NCBI RefSeq assembly: GCF_030704535.1
Contig: NC_081817.1
Location: 28,211,001-28,275,000, forward strand
Source: Vitis vinifera
Lineage: Eukaryota > Streptophyta > Magnoliopsida > Vitales > Vitaceae
Reading direction: 5' to 3'
Length of the DNA stretch: 64,000 nt
Positions 1 through 9,500 of the stretch are shown here, in pieces. A program made the translations under genes and the position numbers. Within the stretch, counting starts at the first letter, position 1, and each line of letters opens with the position of its first letter. The notes under the pieces were generated by a model. It was not told the origin of the DNA. It made no database searches and saw only the letters and a list, made by a program, of their open reading frames with translations.

Positions 1-364
1 CAAGTCAAGCTTTTCATTCTTTTTATTTGTAAACCTAAATCTATTTATCAATATCTGGGTTGGTAGGAGCCGAACACGAAGGTTTTCTTGGGCCTAGCCA
101 GGGACGGCCTGAGCCAGACCCAACGTGTTTACATGCCTATCCTACTGTATCATAATGATAAAATTTGTCACCACACAGCAACAATGTACACAATAATAAT
201 GGAGAGTGAAGGAGGAATAGGGTTTTATTATTAGAAACCAGTTCAAAGATTACATACCCCTTCCACCCTTCAAATGCTAAGCCATGCCCCTTTACTAGAA
301 TCACAAAAGGATTCTGATCCATGACATAGAAAAAGCCATAACTAGAACGTAAGGATAGACATAA

Positions 365-1240
365 AAGCAAACCCCAGTGGCAAATAAAGGTTAGCCGTGT
401 CAATCAGGGAGGCAATGGGGCCAGCAGAAGGCCACAGCTGCAGGGAAAGCTATCAGTGTATGGTTAATCAGATGGGACAATTCTTCCTTCAAGTGGGAAA
501 TTCTAAGCATTTTTTTTCTGACTAATTTTAATTAAATAATCTAAAAATGTATAATTTTCTCATTAATCTTAATTATATTTGATTTTTATTTTTTATTTTT
601 CATAGTACAATCATAACATGATATTTCTTAGCATTTTTTTTCCTTATAAATTTTTGGGATCCAAACATAAACTACGAATTTGTTAACTGTGTTTGTACAT
701 TTAAAGTCATGAGAGCCCATTAAACTTAGAACACACAATATCTATAGCTACACGGTTGAAAGCATATCCAAAATATAGCAAAAAATGGGCAGTGTGATGT
801 ACATGAGTTCATGAAACAAATTTCACCAGAAATTCACAGCTGAATTCCTTGGGCACGCACTGGAATCAGAAATTATTGCATGAGGCTAAGAACAAAGTTG
901 TGGGGTATGGGGTTTTGAATGTAATTCAAGACTCCTGTAGATTGAATGAAGCTTCCTCATAGCAACATGATTCACTCATAAAAGCTTTTGAGAATTGGAG
1001 ATGCATGCCCACTGTCCATGTCTGCATTACTCTATATATAACAGCATGATTCATTCTTTTAATACTTTTATCAGGGACATGGGAACTAGCCCTCTGTCCA
1101 TGTCTACATTGGCTTTGTTCCTTAGGAAGATTCTTCCCAGTCTCTTCTCCAGATGGACCCCATAATATCCCAGGAAATTAGGCTTTGGGTTCAACAAACA
1201 AATCCCATGACAAGAAGTATACAGTAATTGGGACATACAA
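365..1240 (-). pseudogene. 5' fragment of a third MATE transporter gene with its upstream region
   Basis: Read on the minus strand, about 450-365 matches exon 2 and the start of intron 2 of the two intact MATE genes: AFPAA is recognisable, followed by the DNA for the PIASLIDTA stretch. Small indels shift the frame, so it cannot be translated through. Bases about 790-1240 match the upstream region of MATE-1 (5560-6060) in inverted orientation, including the motif around GAAGCTTCATTCAATCT. I could not find exon 1 or any exon after exon 2. This is a broken duplicate carrying promoter, partial exon 2 and partial intron 2. Boundaries are approximate and were judged by eye. Confidence 0.72.
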
Positions 1241-1582
1241 ACAACCTTACAAATTACCATTAACATCACTCAACTACAAATCCCTAGCCCCCATGTACTT
1301 CCTTTACAAATGTGCAGATCAAAATCGATTCACCTCCTGAATTTAACCCTCTATTCAAAACCATGTTACAGGTCTGCCGAGATCGAGATAAAGAAGCAAG
1401 AGGATTTGCAGTAGATGGATGAGTACGTACTAGCCAAGCAACATGAGGCGCTGAGGGCTCAGTTGGAGCAGTGGTACTATCGAGTGTGTTAACACAGTCA
1501 CACACGAGCAGAAATAAAGAAAAAAAGCAAGAGATTTTAAAGTAGTTTGATGATCAATATGATGTACATGGAACACACCGGT

Positions 1583-2293
1583 ACTCAAGAATCCACTGGT
1601 ATTAGGAATGGCAACGGGACGGGTCGCCCCCATCCCAACCCCGCCCCGTTTATCAAAAATAATTCCCATCCCCGCCCCGCCCCGTTTAGCCTCTTTTTTT
1701 TTTTTAAATTTGCTTTTAAAATTTTTAATTACATTAAAATAAATATATTTATAAATAATAAAATTATTATATTTTTTATAACTTATTTTATTAATTTTTT
1801 TATTATTATCTATATATTAAAAATAGTAAAATAAAATTAATTTTAAATTTTAAATTAAATTAAATTTTAAAATTGATTTTATATGTAAACGGGGTGGGGC
1901 GGGGCGGGATGGGGCAATACCCGAACCAGGCCCGGGTTTTAAAAAAAAATCCCATACCCGTTAAAAACCCGTTTATTAAATTTCAACCCCGTCGCATTAG
2001 GGGCAAGGCGGGGCGGGTACCCGAAAAAACCCGCCCCGTTGCCATCCCTAACTGGTATCGAGATAGAAAAGTTACAATAATAAAAGTTTTCTGCTTTTCC
2101 TTTTACTTTTCCTCTCAATTGCAATAGTACACAATATTTTTTTTCACTTTTTCTAATGAGACCCAAAGTCAATACTCAAGAATCTACTGGTATCGAGATA
2201 GAAAAGTTACAATAATGAAAGTTTTCCTTTTACTTTTCCTCTCAATTGCAACAGTATACAATATTTTTTTCACTTTTTCTAATGAGACCCAAA
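1583..2293. repeat. Tandem direct repeat (~120-bp unit) split by a MITE
   Basis: A unit starting ACTCAAGAATC and ending near GAGACCCAAA occurs twice. Copy 1 is 1583-1602 continued at 2051-2173; copy 2 is 2174-2293. Copy 1 is interrupted by the element at 1603-2050, while copy 2 is uninterrupted. Both copies carry the same CGAGATAGAAAAGTTAC core and T-rich tail. Confidence 0.85.
1603..2050. mobile_element. Non-autonomous hAT-type element (448-bp MITE)
   Basis: The element begins TAGGAATGGCAACGGG and ends with the near-inverted CCCGTTGCCATCCCTA. It is flanked on both sides by the perfect 8-bp direct repeat ACTGGTAT (1595-1602 and 2051-2058), the target-duplication size of hAT elements. The ends are GC-rich and full of GGGGCGGG-type runs, and the middle is nearly pure A/T. 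It has no credible coding sequence. The 95- and 84-residue open frames across it are low-complexity. Confidence 0.9.
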
Positions 2294-3939
2294 CTTGTAA
2301 GAGGATTAAAATTAGAATAGGGACAACCTCATCATTCAATAAATAAAATTTTTTTATCTAGGGGCATTGCCCCTTTCAACCCAATGGTAGCTTGACCTTG
2401 GGATCTTTTGTACAGCACAACAAAACTAATTCAAACTTCACAATTCAATGGAGCAAACCCAAGTTTGAGAATCCTGAATACCTTCAACCAGCTCCCTCAC
2501 ATTGAAAGCCAGAACCCAGCAGAGTCCTCGCCCACGATTCTACCTTTGTTGAGGACCTTTCATAATATGCAGCAGTTGATGTAGGGTTCCTGATTTTTTG
2601 ATATAATTTTTTGAATAGCCTTAAATGGATTTTCTGGGTTCAGATCAGGAGATAAACTGATAAATTGAGTTGTATTTCTGCACTCTTTATTGGTTAAAAA
2701 TTTATACAGGATGCTGGAAAAACCGAATTCACATAAATAATCACAAGTCAACCAAAGCATGCACTAGGAGAAGAATATGTAACATACAACTGTCTTATAC
2801 TTAATCACTCTCCTAATGACTTGAAATTGATGAATATCAAGGTATACATTCATGATTGAGCTTGAAGATTTGCTTCTCGCCTTATCCCATGGAAGACACC
2901 AATCTTGGTTTGGCTTGTAAAAGAGAGTAACGTACAGTACTGTTCACTCATGGATTTGTTAAGAATCTCAGTGAGCTAAACACAAGTTGAGACATGAGGA
3001 ACTTCTTGAAGAAGGGGTTATATAGAAGTACTTAACATGGTTGAGGTTGTAAAGTGCTGTAGCTAGTAAGTTGAAAAGTATACTAGTGTTTTGAATCTGT
3101 CATATTGCCATGGCCTTCCAAGCAACAAACTACAAGCATCCATGGGAAGTGGGAACTATATCCCTCCATACTTTATCTTCGCATTTATTTCCAATGGAGA
3201 ACTGAACTGCAAGACACCTCTTGTCACTTCATTGCATTTTGCGAAGCCATGGAAAATTGTAAGGTTGTCCACGAGCTTCCATCTTGAGATGCGACTTTTC
3301 CACCATTACAGTAGCCATCACATCCTCAAAACTTCCTCTTGTTGGAGAGAATGCATGGTACACATCGAGAACCTAAATCCTACAAACTTAAGTAAATTTT
3401 TAGGAAAATTAGTTGTCCAACATGGTATCGTAGCTTTGTTTGGTGGAAGAGATTATGTTTTCGAACCTCATTTGAGGAAGAGTGTCTAGAGAAAATGATA
3501 TATTAGATTAAGCTTTTAAAAAAATTGATTATCTAATATTAATGATGACATTCCACGTCTTTTCATGAGAGTTACATCTCCTGTGAATGATATTTTCCCG
3601 TGTCACAAATTTTCTCTTTCCATCACGACCTCATTGCTTCTTAAGGTGTTCCCACCAAATGGCGGACACATCTTCTTCAATTTGGTAGCCACTAACTGTT
3701 AGAACTTATGAGAGTTTGTCTCTAAAGTTTGAAAAAGTCTTAGTTAGACTTAGTCTTTGTTATTGTTTTATATCAGATTCTTACTCCATAATTTTATGTT
3801 TTCAATTAGTAGAAGTAGTGCCAATAAAATTTGACAAGGTCGTTGGGAAATGGTAAAGTTGTGCAGGCCAAAGGAAAAAGGACAATTGCTATCAGCACCA
3901 AGAGAGGTACAAAAATTGCCACTACTTCTTGCTTTCTTG
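2294..3939. other. Intergenic, no recognised gene
   Basis: I see no supported gene here. An open frame of 132 codons at 3091-3489 (+) resembles nothing I know and lies in repeat-like sequence. Near 3423 the sequence TGGTATCGTAGC resembles a decayed retrotransposon primer-binding site (TGGTATCAGAGC), which would fit the Copia fragment downstream, but no LTR could be traced. Confidence 0.5.
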
Positions 3940-4250
3940 AATTCCAGCAAATGACACCTAAACCATTTGTCAAGCACCTGAAAGTGTTTGGCTCATTGTG
4001 TTACCTTCATGTGTCATCTATAAAGAAAGGCAAACTTGATGAAAAAGCTAAGAGTTTTTGTTGGGTATGCAGCAAAATCAAAAGGTTACAGAATTTATAG
4101 CTTGAGTAGAATGAAAATTATGATAAGTAGAGATGTGCACTTTGATGAAAATTCATACTGGAAATGGGACTTGAAGAAAGTCCATAAATGTGATCAAACC
4201 ACTCCATCTATTCTTGAACCAACAGTAGAAAGTACAAGCATTGAAGATCC
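3940..4250 (+). pseudogene. Ty1/Copia polyprotein fragment
   Basis: Two overlapping open frames read MTPKPFVKHLKVFGSLCYLHV, KGKLDEKAK and then GYAAKSKGYRIYSL followed by SRDVHFDE. This is the order seen at the integrase C-terminal end and the linker of Copia polyproteins (HLKVFG, KLDEKA, GY..KSKGYR, SRDV.FDE). A frameshift near 4050 separates the halves. There is no reverse transcriptase or LTR next to it. The fragment runs directly into kinase-derived sequence. Confidence 0.8.
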
Positions 4251-4640
4251 ACTCAAGGTAGCTCTTGGTTGTATGGGACTCAAGAAAAGGAAGTTCAGTA
4301 AACTAAAAAAAAAGGAAGTTCTTTCAACAAAATGACGGTTTAATGTTGCAACAAGAAGTTTCTAGACAAGAAGAATCTAATGAAACAATTAAAATCTTTT
4401 ATACTGAAAAGTTCGACAAGGCTACCGATAAATATGCTAAAAGTAAAATCATTGGTCATAGAGGATATGGAACAATGGAAGAACAATTGCAATCAAGAAG
4501 TCAAAGATGGTGGATAAAAGTCAAATTGAGCAATTCATAAATGAAGTGCTTGTGTTATCCCAAATCAATCAACAAATGTAGTAAAACTTTTAGGTTGTTT
4601 AGAAATGGAAGTTCCTTTACTAGTTTATGAATTTGGGTTA
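4251..4640 (+). pseudogene. Wall-associated receptor kinase (WAK-like) fragment
   Basis: Reading across frames gives a juxtamembrane stretch KKRKFSKLKK then FFQQNDGLMLQQEVSRQE, followed by TIKIFYTEKFDKATDKYAKSK and the start of a glycine-rich loop IIGHRGYGT. The next DNA encodes [26 protein letters not shown] in another frame, then VKLLG and EMEVPLLVYEF. This is the order of WAK-like kinases from juxtamembrane region to the middle of the N-lobe. The segment between the glycine loop and the invariant-lysine region is short, there are frameshifts and a stop near 4575, and the rest of the kinase is absent. It is a dead fragment joined to the Copia fragment before it. Confidence 0.82.
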
Positions 4641-5565
4641 TCTACTGTTAATTAATAAACAAAGTACGAGTTTAGGAGATAACCAGAAAACCAACAACAA
4701 AATAGTTTGGAGATTTAGAGTGAGGTTAAAACATGAAATAGCAAGTTCTAATATTGTTAAAGCACATGATATACATTATAGATCCTAATAAATTAGTCTA
4801 TATATGGTCTCCTTTGGGCTTAATAAATTGGGGAAACAAAGTTGCTTCCTTTTAGCTTAATAAATTGAAAAAATAAACATGTGGTAAAATTTGACTTCCT
4901 TTTAAATGAGGCTTTGATATTATGTTAGATAACCATTTTTTTAAAAGCTTAATATTGTAGGATTCAAGTCTACAATTAATGTTTATCATACACTCTAATA
5001 GATACTATTTTTATTAGTTGTTATTTCAACCGATCGGATGGACATTGAAGAGAAAAAAAAGAGATTAAAAATAGAGGACCCTTGATTAAGTTAACCTCTC
5101 CATGAAAATGGATAGCATTCACACAAAATATAAAAGCAAAAAGCTAATATTTACATAAGTGACACACATTACATAGCATATGGTTTATAAGCTTATATGT
5201 AGTTTTTAGTACTTTATGAGTAGAAGTCACAGTTTGCTTTGAAAGTCTAAAAGTCGTCCCGTGAAAGAAATGTCTCCAAAAGGTTTCTTAAGAATTTATG
5301 GGAATTTATAATATTGATACATGTACAAACAGAAAAAAGGTGTCTCTTTAATGGAAAAGCTGACAATCCACTTCTCTTATGTTTTTTTTTGTGAGGGTCC
5401 AAAATTGTTTCCAACAAACAGTCCAAGAGATGAAGTTCATGAATATCGACATTCTTCTGCTTTTTTCAGACATTGATTTGTTGTTCAACTGGGTAAAGCA
5501 AGTACATTAGGACTAGGGATTTTCTGTTGGGTGAAGTCAAATGTAGTTTGTAAGGTTGTTGGGAT
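4641..5565. other. Intergenic, no gene seen
   Basis: AT-rich DNA with no recognisable coding sequence, RNA gene or clear terminal repeats. Confidence 0.5.
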
Positions 5566-6100
5566 GTCCCCATTAGTATGCTTTTTGTCATGGAATTGTT
5601 TATGGAACCCAAGGCTTAATTTCCTGGGATCTTATGGGGTCCATCTGGAGAAGAGACGGGATGAATCTTCCTACTGAACAAGGCCAATGTAGACATGGAC
5701 AGAGGGCTATCTCCCATGTCCCTGCTAAAATTGTTAAAAGAATGAATCATGTTGTTCTATATAGGGTAATGCAGACATGGACAGAGGGCATGCATCTCCT
5801 TCTCCAAAGCTTTTGAGTGAATCACGTTGTTATGAGGAAGCTTCATTCAATCTGCAGGTGTCTTGTGTCATGTTACAATATTCAAAATTCATGCCCCACA
5901 ACTTTTGTCTTAGTCACATTCGATACTTTCTGATTTGTCTCTTCATGAACTCATATCCCACTACACTGCTGATCTTTTTCATGCCCCAAGACATTCAACA
6001 GTGAATTTCTGGTGAAATTTGTCTCTTCATGAGAACTCATATCTCACTACACTGCTGATCTTTTTCTCTCTATTTTCATGAACCTTTCATTTTCAAAATA
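5566..6100 (+). promoter_or_regulatory. Conserved upstream region of MATE-1
   Basis: Bases 5588-5690 match, in inverted orientation, 1110-1215 and 19910-20040, which lie upstream of the other two MATE copies. Shared elements include GGAAGATTC, a CCAGATGGACCCCAT-type block and GGGTTCCATAAACAATT. Inside the region AGACATGGACAGAGGGC occurs twice (near 5693 and 5774), and a 40-50 bp segment starting TTTGTCTCTTCATGA is repeated at about 5934 and 6018. The short open frames here are by-products of this repeat content. The role as promoter or leader is inferred from position and conservation. Confidence 0.6.
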
Positions 6101-6233
6101 TTTTTAGTTTGATCGTATATCATGATAAATCTTGGCATTTACCACTTGAAGTAAACCTTGAAGCCGCTATTTTTTTAATGCTTGGATTCCCATGACTAGG
6201 GGAGGTATGTTCCATCACTGAGTTCTGAAGCTA

Positions 6234-6246
6234 CCTATATAAACCC
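6234..6246 (+). promoter_or_regulatory. TATA box of MATE-1
   Basis: CCTATATAAACCC is a strong TATA-box match about 285 bases before the start codon and is followed by a pyrimidine-rich leader. The transcription start is inferred to be about 30 bases downstream. Confidence 0.6.
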
Positions 6247-6318
6247 TTCTACATTTTCTTGTGTGTACTCCATTTGCTTTTCTTTTTCTGTATCCTTTGC
6301 TCAGATATCTCTGCGGTG

Positions 6319-6351
6319 ATGGTTAGTTTCGATTTTGTCGATCTTTCTTAG
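6319..6351 (+). other. Possible upstream ORF in the MATE-1 leader
   Basis: An ATG at 6319 opens a 10-codon frame (MVSFDFVDLS) that closes before the main start at 6526. If the inferred leader is unspliced it could reduce translation of MATE-1. A second short frame begins a little downstream near 6355. A GGGTGAGTG sequence nearby could instead be a leader intron donor, so this is uncertain. Confidence 0.3.
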
Positions 6352-6525
6352 CATGATTTCTTTGATGGGTGAGTGTAACAGGATAGCAAAATCTGCAGGT
6401 TATGGGGCTTAACTTATGAGAAGTCATACTATTTAAGTTTCATCAGCCTGACTGAATCTGTTGCATTGACGCTCCATATATACTACTATTTCTTCATAGC
6501 TAGCTATTCTTTTCCCTTTAAAATC

Positions 6526-9500
6526 ATGGTCGATGAGGGTGTTTTTCAGCCACCTGAGCGCAAGTGGAAGATTCCACTCCTTGTTTTCTTCAAAGACGCG
6601 AGGTAAGATTTCGATTTTGTTGCATTAATTTGCAGATATTCTTGTGCTTCTAAGTGCTAATGATTGGTTCCATGATCACAACCTCAGTCTTGTTTTCAAG
6701 ATGGATGAACTTGGCTCAGAGATACTATGCATAGCTTTCCCTGCTGCTTTGGCCTTGGCTGCTGACCCCATTGCCTCTCTGATCGACACAGCCTTTATTG
6801 GCCATTTAGGTTTGCTTTTTATATTCTATTCTTATGTTCTTGTTATATGTAAACAACATAAAATAAAGTAATTCTTACGACAATGGTACATATTAATCAT
6901 ACTTATCTCCACAAATGAGAGATAATATTTTACTATACGATAAAAATAATGTGAAGGATAGAAACAAATATAACTATTGGTCCCAACATCCCCTTTCCCC
7001 GCCCCCTTTTTTTTTGTATCTTTACTTGGAATTACGGGTCATTTTCCTCTTCACTTTTCCTCACATCTACACCTATCCTAGTAAACCCTTTTGCTCCACC
7101 AAGTATCTCTCGCTCTTCCTCATATTTGTATCCATCACGTATAATATTCACAAGCCCATTTCTCTCTCGTAATTTTTTCCCCTAATGACCTCAAATGTTT
7201 ATAGAAATATTCCTAGATTAGAATCCTTTTATGATTTTGGTAAAGGCATGTGATGTTTGAAGGGGAGGAAGGGGCGGTATGTAATCTTTAAACTAATTTC
7301 CACGTAATGATGAACTTCTTTCCTAGGTCCGGTGGCGCTTGCTGCTGTAGGAGTTTCTATCGCAATCTTTAATCAAGCTTCAAGGATAGCGGTATTCCCG
7401 CTTGTCAGTATCACAACTTCTTTGGTTGCTGAGGAAGATACTATTGAAAGAATAAGCAATGAAGTACCAAAAGGTGAAAACTCAGAGAAGGTTTCAGACA
7501 AGAACTGTGAAACAAAAGAGTTGAAGGATGCAGATGCAATGCTTGAGATCTTGGAAGAGGGTTCAACCAAAGACAGTGAAATGAAAGCTTCGATGCCAGA
7601 AGACGGTATGTCGATGGATATATTTTTCGTCATCCTTTATATAGAAATCATTTTTACATGGTTTAGTTATCAATGGTTTCTTTACCAGATTCCAAGACTA
7701 GTGCAGCCCCTTGTGTTAGCACCGGCGGTCGAAATAAGGCTAAATCGAAACGTGAGAAGCGGCATATCCCTTCAGCATCAACGGCGCTAGTCATTGGTGG
7801 ACTGCTTGGCCTGATCCAAACCCTATTCCTCATATTTGCAGCAAAACCTCTCTTGAGTTTCATGGGTGTGAAATCTGTAAGTGGTTTCACTCTCCATTGT
7901 TACGTGCCTTGTACTTCTTGTCACCTCCCTATATCCATTGTTCATCATTCATGGATGTCTTTTGACATGGGTCCAAATGAATTTAAAACTTAAAAAGGCC
8001 CATCCGGTAATAGTTTTTTAAAATAGTTTTCTGTTTTTCAAAAGCAAAAGTATTGAAAAATAACATTTTAATAACTAAAAAAGAAAAAAGAAAATAAGGT
8101 GTTTTCAGATAACAAGTTTTAATTGTTTTTATTTATTTTCAAAAAATAATTATGCATGAAGACTAGTAAAAAATAAAGTCCTTCATATAAAAATTATTTT
8201 AGAAATATATTTAAAAATATAAAAAACAAAGTAAAAACATTTTAAGTTTCTAAAAAAACTGAAAAATAATGATTAACAACTATAAAACAGAAAATAATAT
8301 GTTTTCAAAGAACATATTTTAGTTATTTTCATTTGTTTTCAAAAAATAGTTATACAAATATGGATAACTAGTAAAAAGAAAGCTCTGCATGTAAAAATTA
8401 TTTTTAAAATATATTTAAAAATATAGAAAACAAGATAGAAACATTTTAGGTTTCTAAAATGACTTTTATTCCCAAGAATGGAGAATAGTTTCAAAAACCA
8501 TTTTTCAAAACTATTTTAAAAAACGCTTCCCAAAATAAAGCCAACAACTAATGGGCATTCTTTGAAATTTTGAAGAGATTGATTCCAATATCACAAAAGG
8601 TTTTGAGTTTGAAATTTGAGAAGTTTCCAATTCTTATTAGCATGCCATTGTAACCAATTCTCTTTTCAATTTGTTTTTATTTGAAAGGGTTCTCCAATGC
8701 TGCCCCCAGCTCTAAAGTATTTGACATTAAGATCACTTGGTGCTCCGGCTGTTCTTCTCTCTTTAGCCATGCAAGGAGTTTTTCGGGGTTTTAAGGATAC
8801 AAAAACTCCTTTATACGCCACTGGTGAGCAATAGCTTTTGGTTACCTTTTTCCTTTTCCTCCTCATTCGCATTATTCTTCAACATTTTTTAAACCTTGGT
8901 CCGATTACTTGTAGCCAATTCAGCTAATTTACTCTATTTCATTTGCAATTTTTGGTCTACCATAGTTGCAGGAGATCTAACAAACATCATTTTGGACCCG
9001 ATATTTATTTTTGTTTGCCGTTTGGGCATCAGCGGCGCAGCCATTGCCCATGTTATTTCTCAGTAAGTTTTACTACTTCAAGATTATCCATCAATACTAC
9101 ATATAATTTTTATGAGTTCACTAAATCTTTTTGGTCTTGATTTAATATTTGATTCATCTAGAGTGGTATTTCTGATATGATCAACTACTTTTCTCTATAG
9201 GTACTTAATATCACTTATCCTCTTGCTGAAATTGATGACACGAGTTAATCTCTTACCTCCAAGACTTAAAGATCTGCAATTTCATCGGTTTCTCAAAAAT
9301 GGTAAGGGTCTCAACATCTGCAGCATTGGATGCTTGTTTTTTTTTGGTCATCTCGGCTTAAATATGATCATTTTCATACTTACCAAACAGAAATGAATGT
9401 TTATCTTATGCTTCACATACATATTTGTCAATTGTTTTGCCTAGGGAATTTGTTTGCTGCTTTGTTCTCATATGTATTTGGTACAAAATACTGATCATAT

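Noticed and set aside
3091-3489. 132-codon open frame
   Set aside because: No recognisable domain, lies in repeat-like DNA next to decayed transposon fragments, no splice or promoter context.
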